DNA from: Lachnospiraceae bacterium EP-SM-12S-S03
Lineage (GTDB): Bacteria > Bacillota > Clostridia > Lachnospirales > Lachnospiraceae
NCBI GenBank assembly: GCA_020540725.1
Contig: JAJBSL010000004.1
Coordinates: forward strand, 82,386-146,385
Reading direction: 5' to 3'
Length of the DNA: 64,000 nt
A program made the translations under genes and the position numbers. Below, piece by piece: positions 17,599 to 27,182 of this stretch (position 1 is the stretch's first letter; each line of letters starts with the position of its first letter). The notes below the pieces were generated by a model that ran no database searches, was not told the origin of the DNA, and was given only the letters and a program-made list of their open reading frames with translations.

Positions 17599-18249
17599 TT
17601 ACTTTCTTGCTGCAACCAGTTTATGAATCGGATTCCCCATAGCCGAGAACTTCGCCTCATACTCTGTCATGATATTTCCATCATTCATTTCCTTATTATT
17701 ATGCAAATCGAAGGTATGGGCTTTCAGTTCCCATCCTACCTCTTCTACCTGCTCCAGTGAGAACTCAAAAAGAGGTCTGTTGTCCGTCTTAAATTCCACT
17801 ACGCCTTCTTCCACAAGTACCTTTTCGTAAACGCTTAAAAATCTCGTGGATGTCAGCCTTCTTCTTGCATGTCTTGCTTTCGGCCACGGATCGGAGAAAT
17901 TCAAATATATTTTCTCCACTTCCTCCGATGCAAATATTTCATCAAGTTCTGCCGCATCCATACAGATAAAGCGTATATTTTGAAGTTCTTCATACTCTTC
18001 TGTACTGAATTTTTCCAATGCTCTCAAAAGTACACTGGAATAACGTTCAATCCCAATGTAATTGATTTCCGGATTTCTCTTCGCCAGTTCCAAAATAAAC
18101 TGTCCTTTCCCCATTCCGATTTCTATATGGATCGGGTGTTCGTTTCCGAACACTTCCGCCCATTTTCCCCTATGATTTTTCTCATCTTTTATTGCCACCG
18201 GACTTGCATCGATTTCCTCCTGCGCTCTCGGTATATTTCTCAATCTCAT
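17599..18249 (-). CDS. trmB: tRNA (guanine-N7-)-methyltransferase TrmB
   Basis: A 216-residue SAM-dependent enzyme that makes m7G46 in tRNA. Motifs: HIEIGMGKGQFILELAKRNP (SAM loop, about 52-71), NYIGIERYSSVLLRAL, NFSDPWPKARHARRRLTS (catalytic region, about 145-162) and VEFKTDNRPLFEFSLEQ. ATG 18249 is chosen because GGAGG is seven bases upstream and MRLRNIPRAQEEI begins the conserved part. It is divergent from the V-type ATPase operon. Confidence 0.95.
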   Translation of the reverse strand: MRLRNIPRAQEEIDASPVAIKDEKNHRGKWAEVFGNEHPIHIEIGMGKGQFILELAKRNPEINYIGIERYSSVLLRALEKFSTEEYEELQNIRFICMDAAELDEIFASEEVEKIYLNFSDPWPKARHARRRLTSTRFLSVYEKVLVEEGVVEFKTDNRPLFEFSLEQVEEVGWELKAHTFDLHNNKEMNDGNIMTEYEAKFSAMGNPIHKLVAARK

Positions 18250-18397
18250 CTGTTTTCCTCCCTGTTTTTTAGTTAAATTTATCATTTTTTTTGTTTTTTT
18301 TTAAGATTTTTTCTGCAATCTTTTCTATAGTATTTTAACAGAATAAGAGTATGATTAATAGCGTAGATTTTTTAAAATTTTTAAAGGAGGATTGCTC

Positions 18398-18712
18398 ATG
18401 GATTCGATTGTAAAAAGACTATCAGAAATCGAGACTTCCGCAGATTCTATCGTAGAACATGCAGAATCCCAAAAAGAAGTTTTAGACCGGGAAATGGCGG
18501 AGAAAAAGCAGGAATTTGATGAGTTCCTTAAGGCCGATACGGAAAATAAGTTAAAAGATATCCGTGCACATCTGGAAAGCCGGATGAGTGAAGAACTTAC
18601 CCAACTTCAAAAGGCCAGTGATGATACGCTCCGCGCATACAATGAAGAGTATGAGGCCAGACACGAAGAATATGCACGGGCTATTCTGGCTCGCATAACA
18701 GAGGTAGCATAA
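18398..18712 (+). CDS. V-type ATPase peripheral-stalk subunit (G/H-like, NtpF analogue)
   Basis: First gene of the V-type ATPase operon: 104 residues, almost wholly coiled coil (EHAESQKEVLDREMAEKKQE, ESRMSEELTQLQKASDD), as expected for the stalk subunit that pairs with subunit E. The ATG at 18398 follows AAAGGAGG; an in-frame TTG six bases earlier is less likely. Its stop overlaps the ntpC start by one base. Sequence alone is low-complexity, so identity rests mainly on position. Confidence 0.75.
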   Translation: MDSIVKRLSEIETSADSIVEHAESQKEVLDREMAEKKQEFDEFLKADTENKLKDIRAHLESRMSEELTQLQKASDDTLRAYNEEYEARHEEYARAILARITEVA

Positions 18713-19761
18713 TGGGTAGCTTATTGAAATACAGCGGTGTCGTCACCAAGATCCGCGCCATGCAGTCCCATCTGCTTACCGAACAGAACTTTGAAGAGAT
18801 CGCCAATCTGGGAAGCGTAACAGAAGCCGTGAACTATTTAAAGACCACAGCCGGCTATGAAGAAATTCTCCGGGATGCGGATGTAAATACTCTCCACCGT
18901 GGTGATGTGGAAAAGCTTCTGACCCAGTCGCTTTATAACGATTATTCAAGACTCTATTCCTTTTCCAGCCTTGAAGTTCGTCACTTTTTAAAATTATATA
19001 TGAAACGTTATGAAGTGGATCTTATCAATTACTGCTCCCGGATCGTGTTCAATCACTACCAGGAGCCTTTTGATCTCAACTATAAGAAACCGTTTTTTGA
19101 CAAATATTCCCAAATCTCCATTGACAGTCTCATCACTGCCAGATCTATGGAGGGTCTTGTGGAAGCCTTGAAAGATACGGAGTACTATGCTCCTCTGAAG
19201 AAATTATCAGAAAGCGGCAACCCGAGCTTATTTGACTATGACCTCGCCTTAGACCTTTATTATTTTTCTGCTATATGGAAAGAACGCAAAAAAATATTGA
19301 AGAAAAAGGATCTGGAAATGTTTACAAAGAGCTCCGGTTACAAGATTGATCTTCTCAATCTGCAATGGATATACAGAGCGAAGAAGTATTACACACTCTC
19401 TCCTGCCGATATCTATGCTATGCTCATCCCGATACAGTATCATTTGAAACAAGACGACTTAAAGAATCTTGTGGAAACTGCCGGTGTTGATGAGTTTATG
19501 ACTGCAGTTCAGAAGACATACTATGCAAAAAGATATGTTTTTGACAGTACTCACACGATTGAGCATCTGTATAAGGATTCTCTGAACCGTCTGTACAAAG
19601 CCGAGAGAAGAAAGTTTCCTTATTCTCTCTCCGCAGTCAACACATACCTTTTCTTAAAGGAAGAGGAACTAGAAAAATTAACTACAACACTTGAATGTAT
19701 CCGCTACGGTTTGACGCCAAGGGAAACACTTGAGTATGCAGGAGGTGTACAGCGACTATGA
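18712..19761 (+). CDS. ntpC: V-type ATP synthase subunit C
   Basis: A 349-residue subunit (V-type C/d family) that joins the central stalk to the membrane ring. Recognisable by KYSGVVTKIRAMQSHLLTEQ at the N terminus and the repeated helical bundles (LEVRHFLKLYMKRYEVDLIN, INLLNLQWIYRAKKYY-like segment near 210). The stop overlaps the ntpI start by four bases. Length is normal for clostridial V-ATPase C. Confidence 0.9.
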   Translation: MGSLLKYSGVVTKIRAMQSHLLTEQNFEEIANLGSVTEAVNYLKTTAGYEEILRDADVNTLHRGDVEKLLTQSLYNDYSRLYSFSSLEVRHFLKLYMKRYEVDLINYCSRIVFNHYQEPFDLNYKKPFFDKYSQISIDSLITARSMEGLVEALKDTEYYAPLKKLSESGNPSLFDYDLALDLYYFSAIWKERKKILKKKDLEMFTKSSGYKIDLLNLQWIYRAKKYYTLSPADIYAMLIPIQYHLKQDDLKNLVETAGVDEFMTAVQKTYYAKRYVFDSTHTIEHLYKDSLNRLYKAERRKFPYSLSAVNTYLFLKEEELEKLTTTLECIRYGLTPRETLEYAGGVQRL

Positions 19762-21671
19762 TTGTAAAAATGAAATTTATCACAATCACAGCTCATAAGA
19801 GAGATATTGACCGTATCTGCGACCAGTATCTTTCCAAATATGAAATTCAGCTTGAAAATACCCTCTCCGAACTGAAAACCGTAGACAATCTGTTACCTTT
19901 TGTCGAAGTAAATCCATTTAAGGATTCCCTTGACAAAGCCAATCAGTTCGCCAATTATATTGAGGACACAGGAAATTCTGAAAACGTCGACTTCTCTCCG
20001 GGAGAAATGTTTTCTTTCATCCGCGACATGAATCAGACATACATGAACTTCCGTGAAAAAGAGGATGAGCTGAAAAAGAGACAGGGACATTGCCGGGAAG
20101 TTTTACAGCTTGTGGAACCATTCCGTCCCATTGATTTCAGTATCCACGAAGTAACACAGTACAAATTTATCAAATTCCGTTTTGGCCGTGTACCTGTGGA
20201 ATACTATCACAAGCTTGAGAAATATGTATATGAAGATCTGGATGTGATCTTTTTGGAAGGATCCAGAGACGATACCCATGTATATGGCGTATATTTTTCA
20301 GCAGAGAGCAATATTCAGCAGCTTGATGCGATTTTCAAATCCCTTCATTTTGAACGGCTTCGTCTGCCGGATGAATATGAAGGAACAACAAGAGAAGTAT
20401 GCCGGAAACTGGAAGAAGAAATCGCGGCTTTGAATACCGAAATTCTTTCTACTGACGATAAAATCCGGGCAGCCTTTAAAGATGACGGACCGAAACTTCT
20501 TGCAGTAAGAAAACGTCTCACTGAGCTAAGCAACAACTTCGACGTCCGTAAGCTGGCAGCTCTTGTGGAAAATAAGCGTGGAGATCACTTTATTCTCTGC
20601 GGCTGGATGCCTGAGGATCAGTTTTCACTGTTCATGGACGATATTAAGAAGGATCCTGATGTCTTTGTCATTGTAGAAGACAATAATGAGGAGTACTTCA
20701 GCGAGCCGCCTACCAAGCTTAAGAATCCAAAATTCTTCAAGCCGTTTGAGATGTTTATCCGGATGTACGGTCTTCCGGCTCACAATGAAATAGACCCTAC
20801 CATTTTCGTGGCGCTGACTTACACCTTTATCTTCGGCGCCATGTTCGGCGATGTAGGACAGGGGTTATGCCTCTTTATCGGGGGCGCGCTCCTTTACAAA
20901 CTGAAGAAGATCAACCTTGCAGGAATCATTTCCATTGCCGGTATCTTCTCTACATTCTTCGGATTTATGTTCGGAAGCGTATTCGGCTTTGAAGATATTA
21001 TTGAAGCAAGATGGATCCGGCCGATTTCGCACATGACGACATTACCGTTTATCGGTAAACTGAATACCGTATTTATCGTTGCCATTGCTTTTGGTATGGG
21101 AATCATTCTTTTATCCATGATCTTCCATATTATCAATGCCAAAAAAGCGCATGACACAGAAGCTTTGCTTGATCAGAACGGAATCGCAGGTCTTGTATTC
21201 TACGGATCTGTCGTTTTGTCTGTTGTACTGTTCATGACGGGCAACAAACTGCCGGGAACCATTGTACTGATCGTCATGTTCGGTATTCCGCTTCTTCTTA
21301 TGCTTTTCAAAGAGCCTCTCACAGCGAAGCTTGAGAAACGCGCAGAACATTCTGAAGAAGGCAAAGTTATGTTTGTCGTACAGGCAGTTTTTGAAATGTT
21401 TGAAACATTATTAAGTTATTTTTCCAATACACTTTCCTTTGTCCGTATCGGTGCATTTGCCGTAAGCCACGCAGCCATGATGGAAGTTGTGCTTATGCTG
21501 GCAGGGGCTGAAACCGGTAACCCGAATTGGGTAGTTGTCGTAGGCGGTAACCTTTTCGTCTGCGGTATGGAAGGGCTAATCGTAGGAATCCAGGTATTAA
21601 GATTGGAATATTACGAGATGTTCAGCCGTTTTTACAAAGGAACAGGACGCGAATTTAAACCATACAATTAG
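19758..21671 (+). CDS. ntpI: V-type ATP synthase subunit I
   Basis: The 637-residue stator a-subunit. The N-terminal half (to about 340) is cytoplasmic and coiled (ESRDDTHVYGVYF-type region). The C-terminal half has about seven membrane helices, beginning PTIFVALTYTFIFGAMFGDVGQGL and including FSNTLSFVRIGAFAVSHAAM. The last helices supply the Arg of the ion half-channels (LSFVRIGAF). Ion specificity (proton or sodium) cannot be told from this subunit. It is coupled to ntpC by a 4-base overlap and followed by ntpK. Confidence 0.95.
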   Translation: MIVKMKFITITAHKRDIDRICDQYLSKYEIQLENTLSELKTVDNLLPFVEVNPFKDSLDKANQFANYIEDTGNSENVDFSPGEMFSFIRDMNQTYMNFREKEDELKKRQGHCREVLQLVEPFRPIDFSIHEVTQYKFIKFRFGRVPVEYYHKLEKYVYEDLDVIFLEGSRDDTHVYGVYFSAESNIQQLDAIFKSLHFERLRLPDEYEGTTREVCRKLEEEIAALNTEILSTDDKIRAAFKDDGPKLLAVRKRLTELSNNFDVRKLAALVENKRGDHFILCGWMPEDQFSLFMDDIKKDPDVFVIVEDNNEEYFSEPPTKLKNPKFFKPFEMFIRMYGLPAHNEIDPTIFVALTYTFIFGAMFGDVGQGLCLFIGGALLYKLKKINLAGIISIAGIFSTFFGFMFGSVFGFEDIIEARWIRPISHMTTLPFIGKLNTVFIVAIAFGMGIILLSMIFHIINAKKAHDTEALLDQNGIAGLVFYGSVVLSVVLFMTGNKLPGTIVLIVMFGIPLLLMLFKEPLTAKLEKRAEHSEEGKVMFVVQAVFEMFETLLSYFSNTLSFVRIGAFAVSHAAMMEVVLMLAGAETGNPNWVVVVGGNLFVCGMEGLIVGIQVLRLEYYEMFSRFYKGTGREFKPYN

Positions 21672-21683
21672 GAGGACACAATC

Positions 21684-22115
21684 ATGAGTTTCGTAACAAA
21701 ATTAACATTAATCATCACTTTAGTTTTAAGTATTATGGTTCCTTTCGGATACTATTTAATCGGAGAAAAGAACAAAAAACGCTATAAAAGAGCCATCGGA
21801 ACAAACGTATTTTTCTTCTTTGGTGCTTTTGTCATCGCTTCTATCATGATGTACGGTGGAAATGTACAGGCCGCTTCTTCTACAGCAACATCCGGCGGAC
21901 TTTCCGTAGGACTTGGCTACATCGCAGCAGCCCTTGTTACAGGTCTTTCTTGTATCGGTGGTGGTATCGCCGTAGCAAGTGCAGCAAGTGCAGCTTTAGG
22001 AGCAATCAGCGAAGATTCCAGCGTACTTGGTAAGTCACTCATTTTCGTAGGTCTTGCAGAAGGTGTCTGTCTGTACGGACTGATTATTTCTTTCATGATC
22101 TTAGGTAAACTGTAA
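21684..22115 (+). CDS. ntpK: V-type ATP synthase subunit K (proteolipid ring)
   Basis: A 143-residue four-helix proteolipid. Helices lie near 7-27, 42-63, 74-100 and 115-140. The ion-binding Glu is residue 126 in VGLAEGVCLYGL; the first hairpin has no matching carboxylate, so there is one site per four helices, as in the Enterococcus Na+ V-ATPase ring. The loop after helix 1 is unusually basic (GEKNKKRYKR). The first hairpin has little c-subunit character and may act mainly as a scaffold. RBS GGAGG precedes it. Confidence 0.92.
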   Translation: MSFVTKLTLIITLVLSIMVPFGYYLIGEKNKKRYKRAIGTNVFFFFGAFVIASIMMYGGNVQAASSTATSGGLSVGLGYIAAALVTGLSCIGGGIAVASAASAALGAISEDSSVLGKSLIFVGLAEGVCLYGLIISFMILGKL

Positions 22116-22118
22116 TCT

Positions 22119-22427
22119 ATGAAAATGTATCTGATCAGTGATAACGTAGACACTTACACAGGCATGCGCCTGGCCGGCGTAGACGGAATCGTTGTTCATG
22201 AGCGGGAAGAGCTTTACGAGGCTCTTACCACCGCCATGAATGACAAAGATCTTGGCATCGTACTTCTTACAGAGAAACTCGGACGAGAATTCCCTGACAT
22301 CATCGATGAGATGAAGTTGAAACGTAAAATGCCTCTTCTTATAGAGATTCCCGACAGACACGGAACCGGACGTAAGAAAAACTTTATCACATCCTATGTA
22401 AATGAAGCAATTGGACTAAAACTATAA
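22119..22427 (+). CDS. ntpG: V-type ATP synthase subunit F
   Basis: A 102-residue central-stalk subunit with a Rossmann-like fold: MKMYLISDNVDTYTGMRLAG at the start, DLGIVLLTEKLGREFPD in the middle and PLLIEIPDRHGTGRK near the end. It begins three bases after the ntpK stop. Called NtpG in Enterococcus and F elsewhere. Confidence 0.9.
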   Translation: MKMYLISDNVDTYTGMRLAGVDGIVVHEREELYEALTTAMNDKDLGIVLLTEKLGREFPDIIDEMKLKRKMPLLIEIPDRHGTGRKKNFITSYVNEAIGLKL

Positions 22428-22441
22428 AGAAGGTGACACAT

Positions 22442-23029
22442 TTGACATTAGAAGAGAAGATTGAACATCTGAAAAATGCTTCCATGGAAGAGGCAAGAGC
22501 TTCAGGAAACCGGATCATCAAAGAACACTCCGATGCTCTTGAGAAGATTTTCGATGACCATAAAGAGACTGCCTTAAGACAGGCCGAATTGACAATAAAG
22601 ACAGAAACAAATAACGCAAAACAGGAATTGAACAAGGCCCTGGCCAAATCTCAGCTTGATTTAAAAAGAAAGCAGGGAAAGTGCCAGACACAGTTGAAAA
22701 ATCAACTTTTCAAACGTGTATTAGAACTGACGGAAGAATATATGAAAACCGATGCTTATGACGAACTGCTTGTGAAACATATCAGCAAGGCTCTCTCATT
22801 TGCTCAGGGTGAAGATATGACAATCTACATCAATCCTTCCGATGCAGACAAAAAGGAAATGCTTGAAAAACGTACAGGAGCCGTACTTACCATAAGCAAA
22901 GAAGATTTCCTTGGCGGTGTGCGCGCAGTTATTCACGACAGACATATTCTGATCGATAATTCCTTTTCTTCCTTGCTACAGGAAGAATATGATAATTTCT
23001 TATTCTCGGGAGGTGAGATAAATGACTAG
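22442..23029 (+). CDS. ntpE: V-type ATP synthase subunit E
   Basis: The peripheral-stalk E subunit, about 195 residues. A long N-terminal coiled coil (EEARASGNRIIKEHSDALEK) leads to a globular C-terminal domain (GGVRAVIHDRHILIDNSFSS). I take TTG at 22442 as start because GAAGGTG lies six bases before it and LEEKIEHLKNAS follows; an in-frame GTG at 22433 lies inside that ribosome site. The stop overlaps ntpA by eight bases. Confidence 0.87.
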   Translation: MTLEEKIEHLKNASMEEARASGNRIIKEHSDALEKIFDDHKETALRQAELTIKTETNNAKQELNKALAKSQLDLKRKQGKCQTQLKNQLFKRVLELTEEYMKTDAYDELLVKHISKALSFAQGEDMTIYINPSDADKKEMLEKRTGAVLTISKEDFLGGVRAVIHDRHILIDNSFSSLLQEEYDNFLFSGGEIND

Positions 23030-24788
23030 AACAGCATCCATATACGGTATCAACGGTCCTGTCATCTATCTGAAAGGCAATACCGGATTCAAAATGTCCG
23101 AAATGGTATATGTTGGAAATGAACGTCTTGTAGGCGAGGTTATTGCCTTAGACAAAGATATGACAACGGTGCAGGTCTATGAGGAAACAACAGGACTTAG
23201 ACCGGGCGAAATCGTAGAAGCCTCAGGAAATGCGGTATCTGTTACTCTTGCCCCTGGTATTTTGAACAATATTTTTGACGGTATTGAAAGACCGCTTGAA
23301 AAAATCGGAGAAAACTCCGGCGCTTTCATCAGCCGTGGTGTCAGCGTAGATTCTCTGGATCGCCAGAAAAAATGGAACGCCCACATCACCGTAAAAGAAG
23401 GAGACATTCTCCATGGCGGCGACATTATTGCGGAAGTTCCTGAAACTTCTGCCATCGTACACAAATGTATGGTGCCTCCAACTGTAAACGGTACTGTACT
23501 TTCTGTTGTGGCTGATGGAGCATACACCATTGACGACGTGCTTGTTACTTTAGAAACCGATACCGGCAAAAAAATGGAACTGACTATGACACAGCGTTGG
23601 CCAATCCGTGTCCCAAGACCGACTCACCACCGCTTCCCGGCTTCCATTCCTCTTGTAACAGGACAACGTATCTTAGATACTATGTTCCCAATTGCAAAAG
23701 GAGGTACTGCCTGTGTTCCGGGTGGTTTCGGTACAGGAAAGACTATGACGCAGCACCAGATTGCAAAATGGTCCGATGCCGACATCATCATCTACATCGG
23801 CTGCGGAGAACGTGGAAACGAGATGACTCAGGTTCTGGAAGAGTTTACGAAACTGATCGACCCGAAATCCGGCAATCCTCTCATGGATCGTACTACACTG
23901 ATCGCCAACACTTCCAATATGCCGGTTGCTGCCCGTGAGGCCAGTATTTATACCGGTCTGACTCTTGCCGAGTATTATCGTGATATGGGTTATGACGTAG
24001 CCATTATGGCCGACTCCACATCCCGTTGGGCAGAGGCTCTCCGTGAATTATCCGGACGTCTGGAAGAAATGCCTGCAGAAGAAGGATTCCCGGCATACCT
24101 GGCATCCCGCCTTTCTGCTTTCTATGAGCGCGCAGGAATGATGCACAACTTAAACGGTACAGACGGTTCCGTCTCTATTATCGGTGCGGTTTCTCCACAA
24201 GGTGGTGACTTCTCAGAACCGGTTACACAGAATACAAAACGTTTCGTCCGCTGTTTCTGGGGATTGGATAAGAGCCTTGCTTACTCCAGACATTTCCCTG
24301 CGATCCACTGGCTGACAAGTTACAGTGAATATCTGCTTGATCTGGCTCCTTGGTACAGCGAACATGTTTCTCCGAAATTTGTGGATGACCGCAATCGTCT
24401 GATGGCCATTCTCAATCAGGAAAGTAGCTTAATGGAAATCGTAAAACTGATCGGAAGCGACGTACTTCCGGATGATCAGAAACTCGTGCTTGAGATTGCC
24501 AAAGTCATTCGTCTCGGTTTCTTACAGCAGAACGCTTTCCATAAAGATGATACTTGCGTATCTTTGGAAAAACAGTTCAAAATGATGGAAGTCATTTTGC
24601 ATCTGTATCGGAAATCAAGAGACCTGATCACTATGAACATGCCGATTTCCGTATTGAAAGAAGAAAATATCTTCGAGCGCGTCATTGCCATGAAATATGA
24701 TGTGCCAAACGACAGATTGGATTTATTTGACAACTATATGAAAGATATTGACGCATTCTATGACCGCGTCATGGAACGAAACGCATAA
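23022..24788 (+). CDS. ntpA: V-type ATP synthase catalytic subunit A
   Basis: The 588-residue catalytic subunit. Walker A is [13 protein letters not shown] near residue 234 and the ATP-site region also has [18 protein letters not shown]. Walker B lies in [17 protein letters not shown]. The extra non-homologous region typical of V/A-type A subunits is present near residues 115-190. The start lies inside the 3' end of ntpE. It is the fullest marker that this is a V/A-type rather than F-type enzyme. Confidence 0.97.
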   Translation: MTRTASIYGINGPVIYLKGNTGFKMSEMVYVGNERLVGEVIALDKDMTTVQVYEETTGLRPGEIVEASGNAVSVTLAPGILNNIFDGIERPLEKIGENSGAFISRGVSVDSLDRQKKWNAHITVKEGDILHGGDIIAEVPETSAIVHKCMVPPTVNGTVLSVVADGAYTIDDVLVTLETDTGKKMELTMTQRWPIRVPRPTHHRFPASIPLVTGQRILDTMFPIAKGGTACVPGGFGTGKTMTQHQIAKWSDADIIIYIGCGERGNEMTQVLEEFTKLIDPKSGNPLMDRTTLIANTSNMPVAAREASIYTGLTLAEYYRDMGYDVAIMADSTSRWAEALRELSGRLEEMPAEEGFPAYLASRLSAFYERAGMMHNLNGTDGSVSIIGAVSPQGGDFSEPVTQNTKRFVRCFWGLDKSLAYSRHFPAIHWLTSYSEYLLDLAPWYSEHVSPKFVDDRNRLMAILNQESSLMEIVKLIGSDVLPDDQKLVLEIAKVIRLGFLQQNAFHKDDTCVSLEKQFKMMEVILHLYRKSRDLITMNMPISVLKEENIFERVIAMKYDVPNDRLDLFDNYMKDIDAFYDRVMERNA

Positions 24789-24801
24789 GGAGGAGCTAGT
24801 T

Positions 24802-26193
24802 ATGTCAATTGAATATTTAGGCTTAAGCAATATCAACGGCCCTCTGATTGCTTTAGAGGGTGTTCAGGACGCATTTTACGATGAAATCGTGGAATTCGTT
24901 GTGGACAAAAATGAACGCAAACTTGGCCGTATCGTAGAAATCTACGAAGACAAGGCCGTAATCCAGGTATTCGAAGGAACAGAAAACATGTCCCTTCTGA
25001 ATACACATACAAAGTTGACAGGTCACCCGATGGAGATTGCTCTCTCCTCAAACATGTTGGGACGTACCTTCAACGGTATCGGACAGCCGATCGATAACCT
25101 CGGCCCGATCACATCTACTTTGAAACGTGATGTAAACGGTCTTCCGCTCAACCCGGTAAAACGTGAATATCCACGTAACTATATCCGTACGGGTATTTCT
25201 GCTATCGATGGACTTACGACTCTGATCCGTGGACAGAAACTTCCGATTTTCTCTGGAAACGGTCTTCCTCACGATCAGCTTGCCGCCCAGATCGTAAAGC
25301 AGGCATCCCTCGGAGACGATTCCGATGAAGAATTTGCCATCGTATTTGGCGCCATGGGTGTCAAACATGACGTAGCTGATTTCTTCCGCCGTACATTTGA
25401 GGAAAGCGGTGTATCCGATCACGTTGCCATGTTCTTAAACCTGGCAAATGACCCGGTAGTAGAACGACTTATTACGCCAAAGGTTGCCCTGACTGTGGCA
25501 GAATATCTGGCATTTGAAAAAGGAATGCACATTCTTGTAATCCTAACGGATATGACTTCCTTTGCCGAGGCCATGCGTGAAGTTTCCTCTTCCAAGGGTG
25601 AGATTCCTAGCCGTAAAGGATTCCCGGGATACTTATACAGTGAACTGGCAACCATTTATGAACGTGCCGGCATCGTTGCAGGAAAGAAAGGCTCTGTAAC
25701 ACAGCTTCCGATCCTGACTATGCCAAATGATGATATCACGCATCCGATTCCGGACTTAACAGGATATATTACAGAAGGACAGATCGTATTAGACCGAAAC
25801 CTTCACGGACAGTCTATTTATCCGCCGATCAACATTCTGCCATCCCTTTCCCGTCTGATGAAAGACGGTATCGGTGAAGGCTACACAAGAATCGATCATC
25901 AAGATCTTGCCAACCAGTTATTCTCCGCTTACGCAAAAGTAGGAGAGGCAAGAAACCTGGCTTCTGTTATCGGTGAAGACGAACTTTCTCCTATCGATAA
26001 GAAATACCTTGCTTTCGGTAAGGCTTTCGAGGAACGCTATATCGGACAGGGACCGGAAGAAAACCGTACGATAGAAGAAACATTAGACCTTGGATGGGAA
26101 CTTCTGAAAATGCTTCCTAGAGAAGAACTTGACCGAATTGATACAAAGATTCTGGAACAGTTCTATCCGTCAGAAGGAGCAGCAACAAACTAG
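24802..26193 (+). CDS. ntpB: V-type ATP synthase subunit B
   Basis: The 463-residue non-catalytic nucleotide subunit. Signatures: [36 protein letters not shown] (the degenerate P-loop normal for B), [14 protein letters not shown] and [20 protein letters not shown]. The ATG at 24802 follows AAGGAGG; a longer reading frame starting inside ntpA is not the real one. Confidence 0.97.
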   Translation: MSIEYLGLSNINGPLIALEGVQDAFYDEIVEFVVDKNERKLGRIVEIYEDKAVIQVFEGTENMSLLNTHTKLTGHPMEIALSSNMLGRTFNGIGQPIDNLGPITSTLKRDVNGLPLNPVKREYPRNYIRTGISAIDGLTTLIRGQKLPIFSGNGLPHDQLAAQIVKQASLGDDSDEEFAIVFGAMGVKHDVADFFRRTFEESGVSDHVAMFLNLANDPVVERLITPKVALTVAEYLAFEKGMHILVILTDMTSFAEAMREVSSSKGEIPSRKGFPGYLYSELATIYERAGIVAGKKGSVTQLPILTMPNDDITHPIPDLTGYITEGQIVLDRNLHGQSIYPPINILPSLSRLMKDGIGEGYTRIDHQDLANQLFSAYAKVGEARNLASVIGEDELSPIDKKYLAFGKAFEERYIGQGPEENRTIEETLDLGWELLKMLPREELDRIDTKILEQFYPSEGAATN

Positions 26194-26208
26194 AAAGGAA
26201 GGGATGTT

Positions 26209-26820
26209 ATGGATCCACGTTCATTTCCTACGAAAGGAAACTTAATACTTGCTAAAAACTCCCTTTCTCTTGCAAAACAAGGGTTTGATCTTATGGATAA
26301 GAAACGTAACATTCTCATCCGCGAGCTTATGGATCTGATTGCGCAGGCGAAGGACATTCAGGAACAGATCGACAGTACATTTACCTACGCCTACAAATGT
26401 CTCCAACGGGCGAATATTGAGAACGGAATCAACACCGTTTCCCAGATTGCCTACACGGTGCCGATTGAAGATTCTATCCGGATCAAAAGCCGAAGTATCA
26501 TGGGTACTGAGATTCCTCTCGTTGCTTATACTCCGGATGAAAAGGTTCCGACCAACTCCTTCTCTACTACAAAGGAATCTCTTGATAAAGCAAGAGAGGC
26601 CTTCCAGAAAGTAAAGGAGCTGACGATCCGCCTTTCCATGGTGGAGACTTCCGCTTACCGGCTTGCAACGAATATTAAGAAAACCCAGAAAAGAGCCAAC
26701 GCTCTGAAAAATATCACAATTCCAACCTATACAAATCTGGTGTACACGATTACAAACGCACTGGAGGAAAAAGAAAGGGAAGAATTCACAAGACTGAAAG
26801 TCATCAAAGCGAGACGATAA
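26209..26820 (+). CDS. ntpD: V-type ATP synthase subunit D
   Basis: The 203-residue rotor subunit, nearly all antiparallel coiled coil. N-terminal PTKGNLILAKNSLSLAKQGF and C-terminal RANALKNITIPTYTNLVYTI followed by LEEKEREEFTRLKVIKAR are diagnostic. Last gene of the operon; a hairpin terminator follows 26 bases later. Confidence 0.95.
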   Translation: MDPRSFPTKGNLILAKNSLSLAKQGFDLMDKKRNILIRELMDLIAQAKDIQEQIDSTFTYAYKCLQRANIENGINTVSQIAYTVPIEDSIRIKSRSIMGTEIPLVAYTPDEKVPTNSFSTTKESLDKAREAFQKVKELTIRLSMVETSAYRLATNIKKTQKRANALKNITIPTYTNLVYTITNALEEKEREEFTRLKVIKARR

Positions 26821-26845
26821 AAGAGAATGTGCATTGCACATAAAT

Positions 26846-26893
26846 AGAAGGCTGAAGATTCTGTCCAGTAGGACTCCTCTTCAGCCTTCTATT
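26846..26893 (+). terminator. Terminator of the V-type ATPase operon
   Basis: A 13-bp perfect stem (AGAAGGCTGAAGA/TCTTCAGCCTTCT) with a 19-base loop followed by ATTCTTAT. It separates the operon from the convergent surface-protein gene. Confidence 0.75.
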
Positions 26894-26894
26894 C

Positions 26895-27182
26895 TTATCT
26901 ACCGTGCTCTCTTCGTCTTATAAAATATGTCACCACAGCACCTATAACAACATAGACCAATATGCCGCCAATAATGGCTATTTTGCTATTTACTCCAAAT
27001 TCAGAAGATTGTCCGCCACCGAATAAATTCGGATCCCCGTCATACTCCTCCAATCTGTCTTTTACTGCACTATAATCGAAAACTCCATCTTGGGAACCAC
27101 TTGCCTTTGGCATCTCTTCGAGTATTTCATATTGGTATGCCAATGTAATCCAATTCTTTGCTTGATCTCCAATCCAGACCAT
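26895..27182 (-). pseudogene. Out-of-frame C-terminal membrane anchor of the fibro-slime surface protein
   Basis: This reading frame is one base out of register with the large surface-protein gene upstream and continues it. It encodes WIGDQAKNWITLAYQYEILE, an acidic stretch, then a transmembrane helix (AIIGGILVYVVIGAVVTYFI) and a basic tail RRREHGR, which is the expected anchor. No LPxTG sortase motif precedes the helix. The initial Met of this frame has no ribosome site, so the segment is only meaningful as the true end of the upstream protein. Confidence 0.65.

Noticed and set aside
18250..18397. Promoter for the V-type ATPase operon
   Set aside because: Several TATAGT/TATGAT-like boxes occur but none has a matching -35 at 16-18 bases, so no site is claimed.
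22433..22441. GTG start for ntpE at 22433
   Set aside because: It falls inside the GAAGGTG ribosome site; TTG at 22442 has proper spacing.
26895..27182. LPxTG sortase signal in the surface protein tail
   Set aside because: The helix and basic tail are present but no LPxTG or close variant precedes them.
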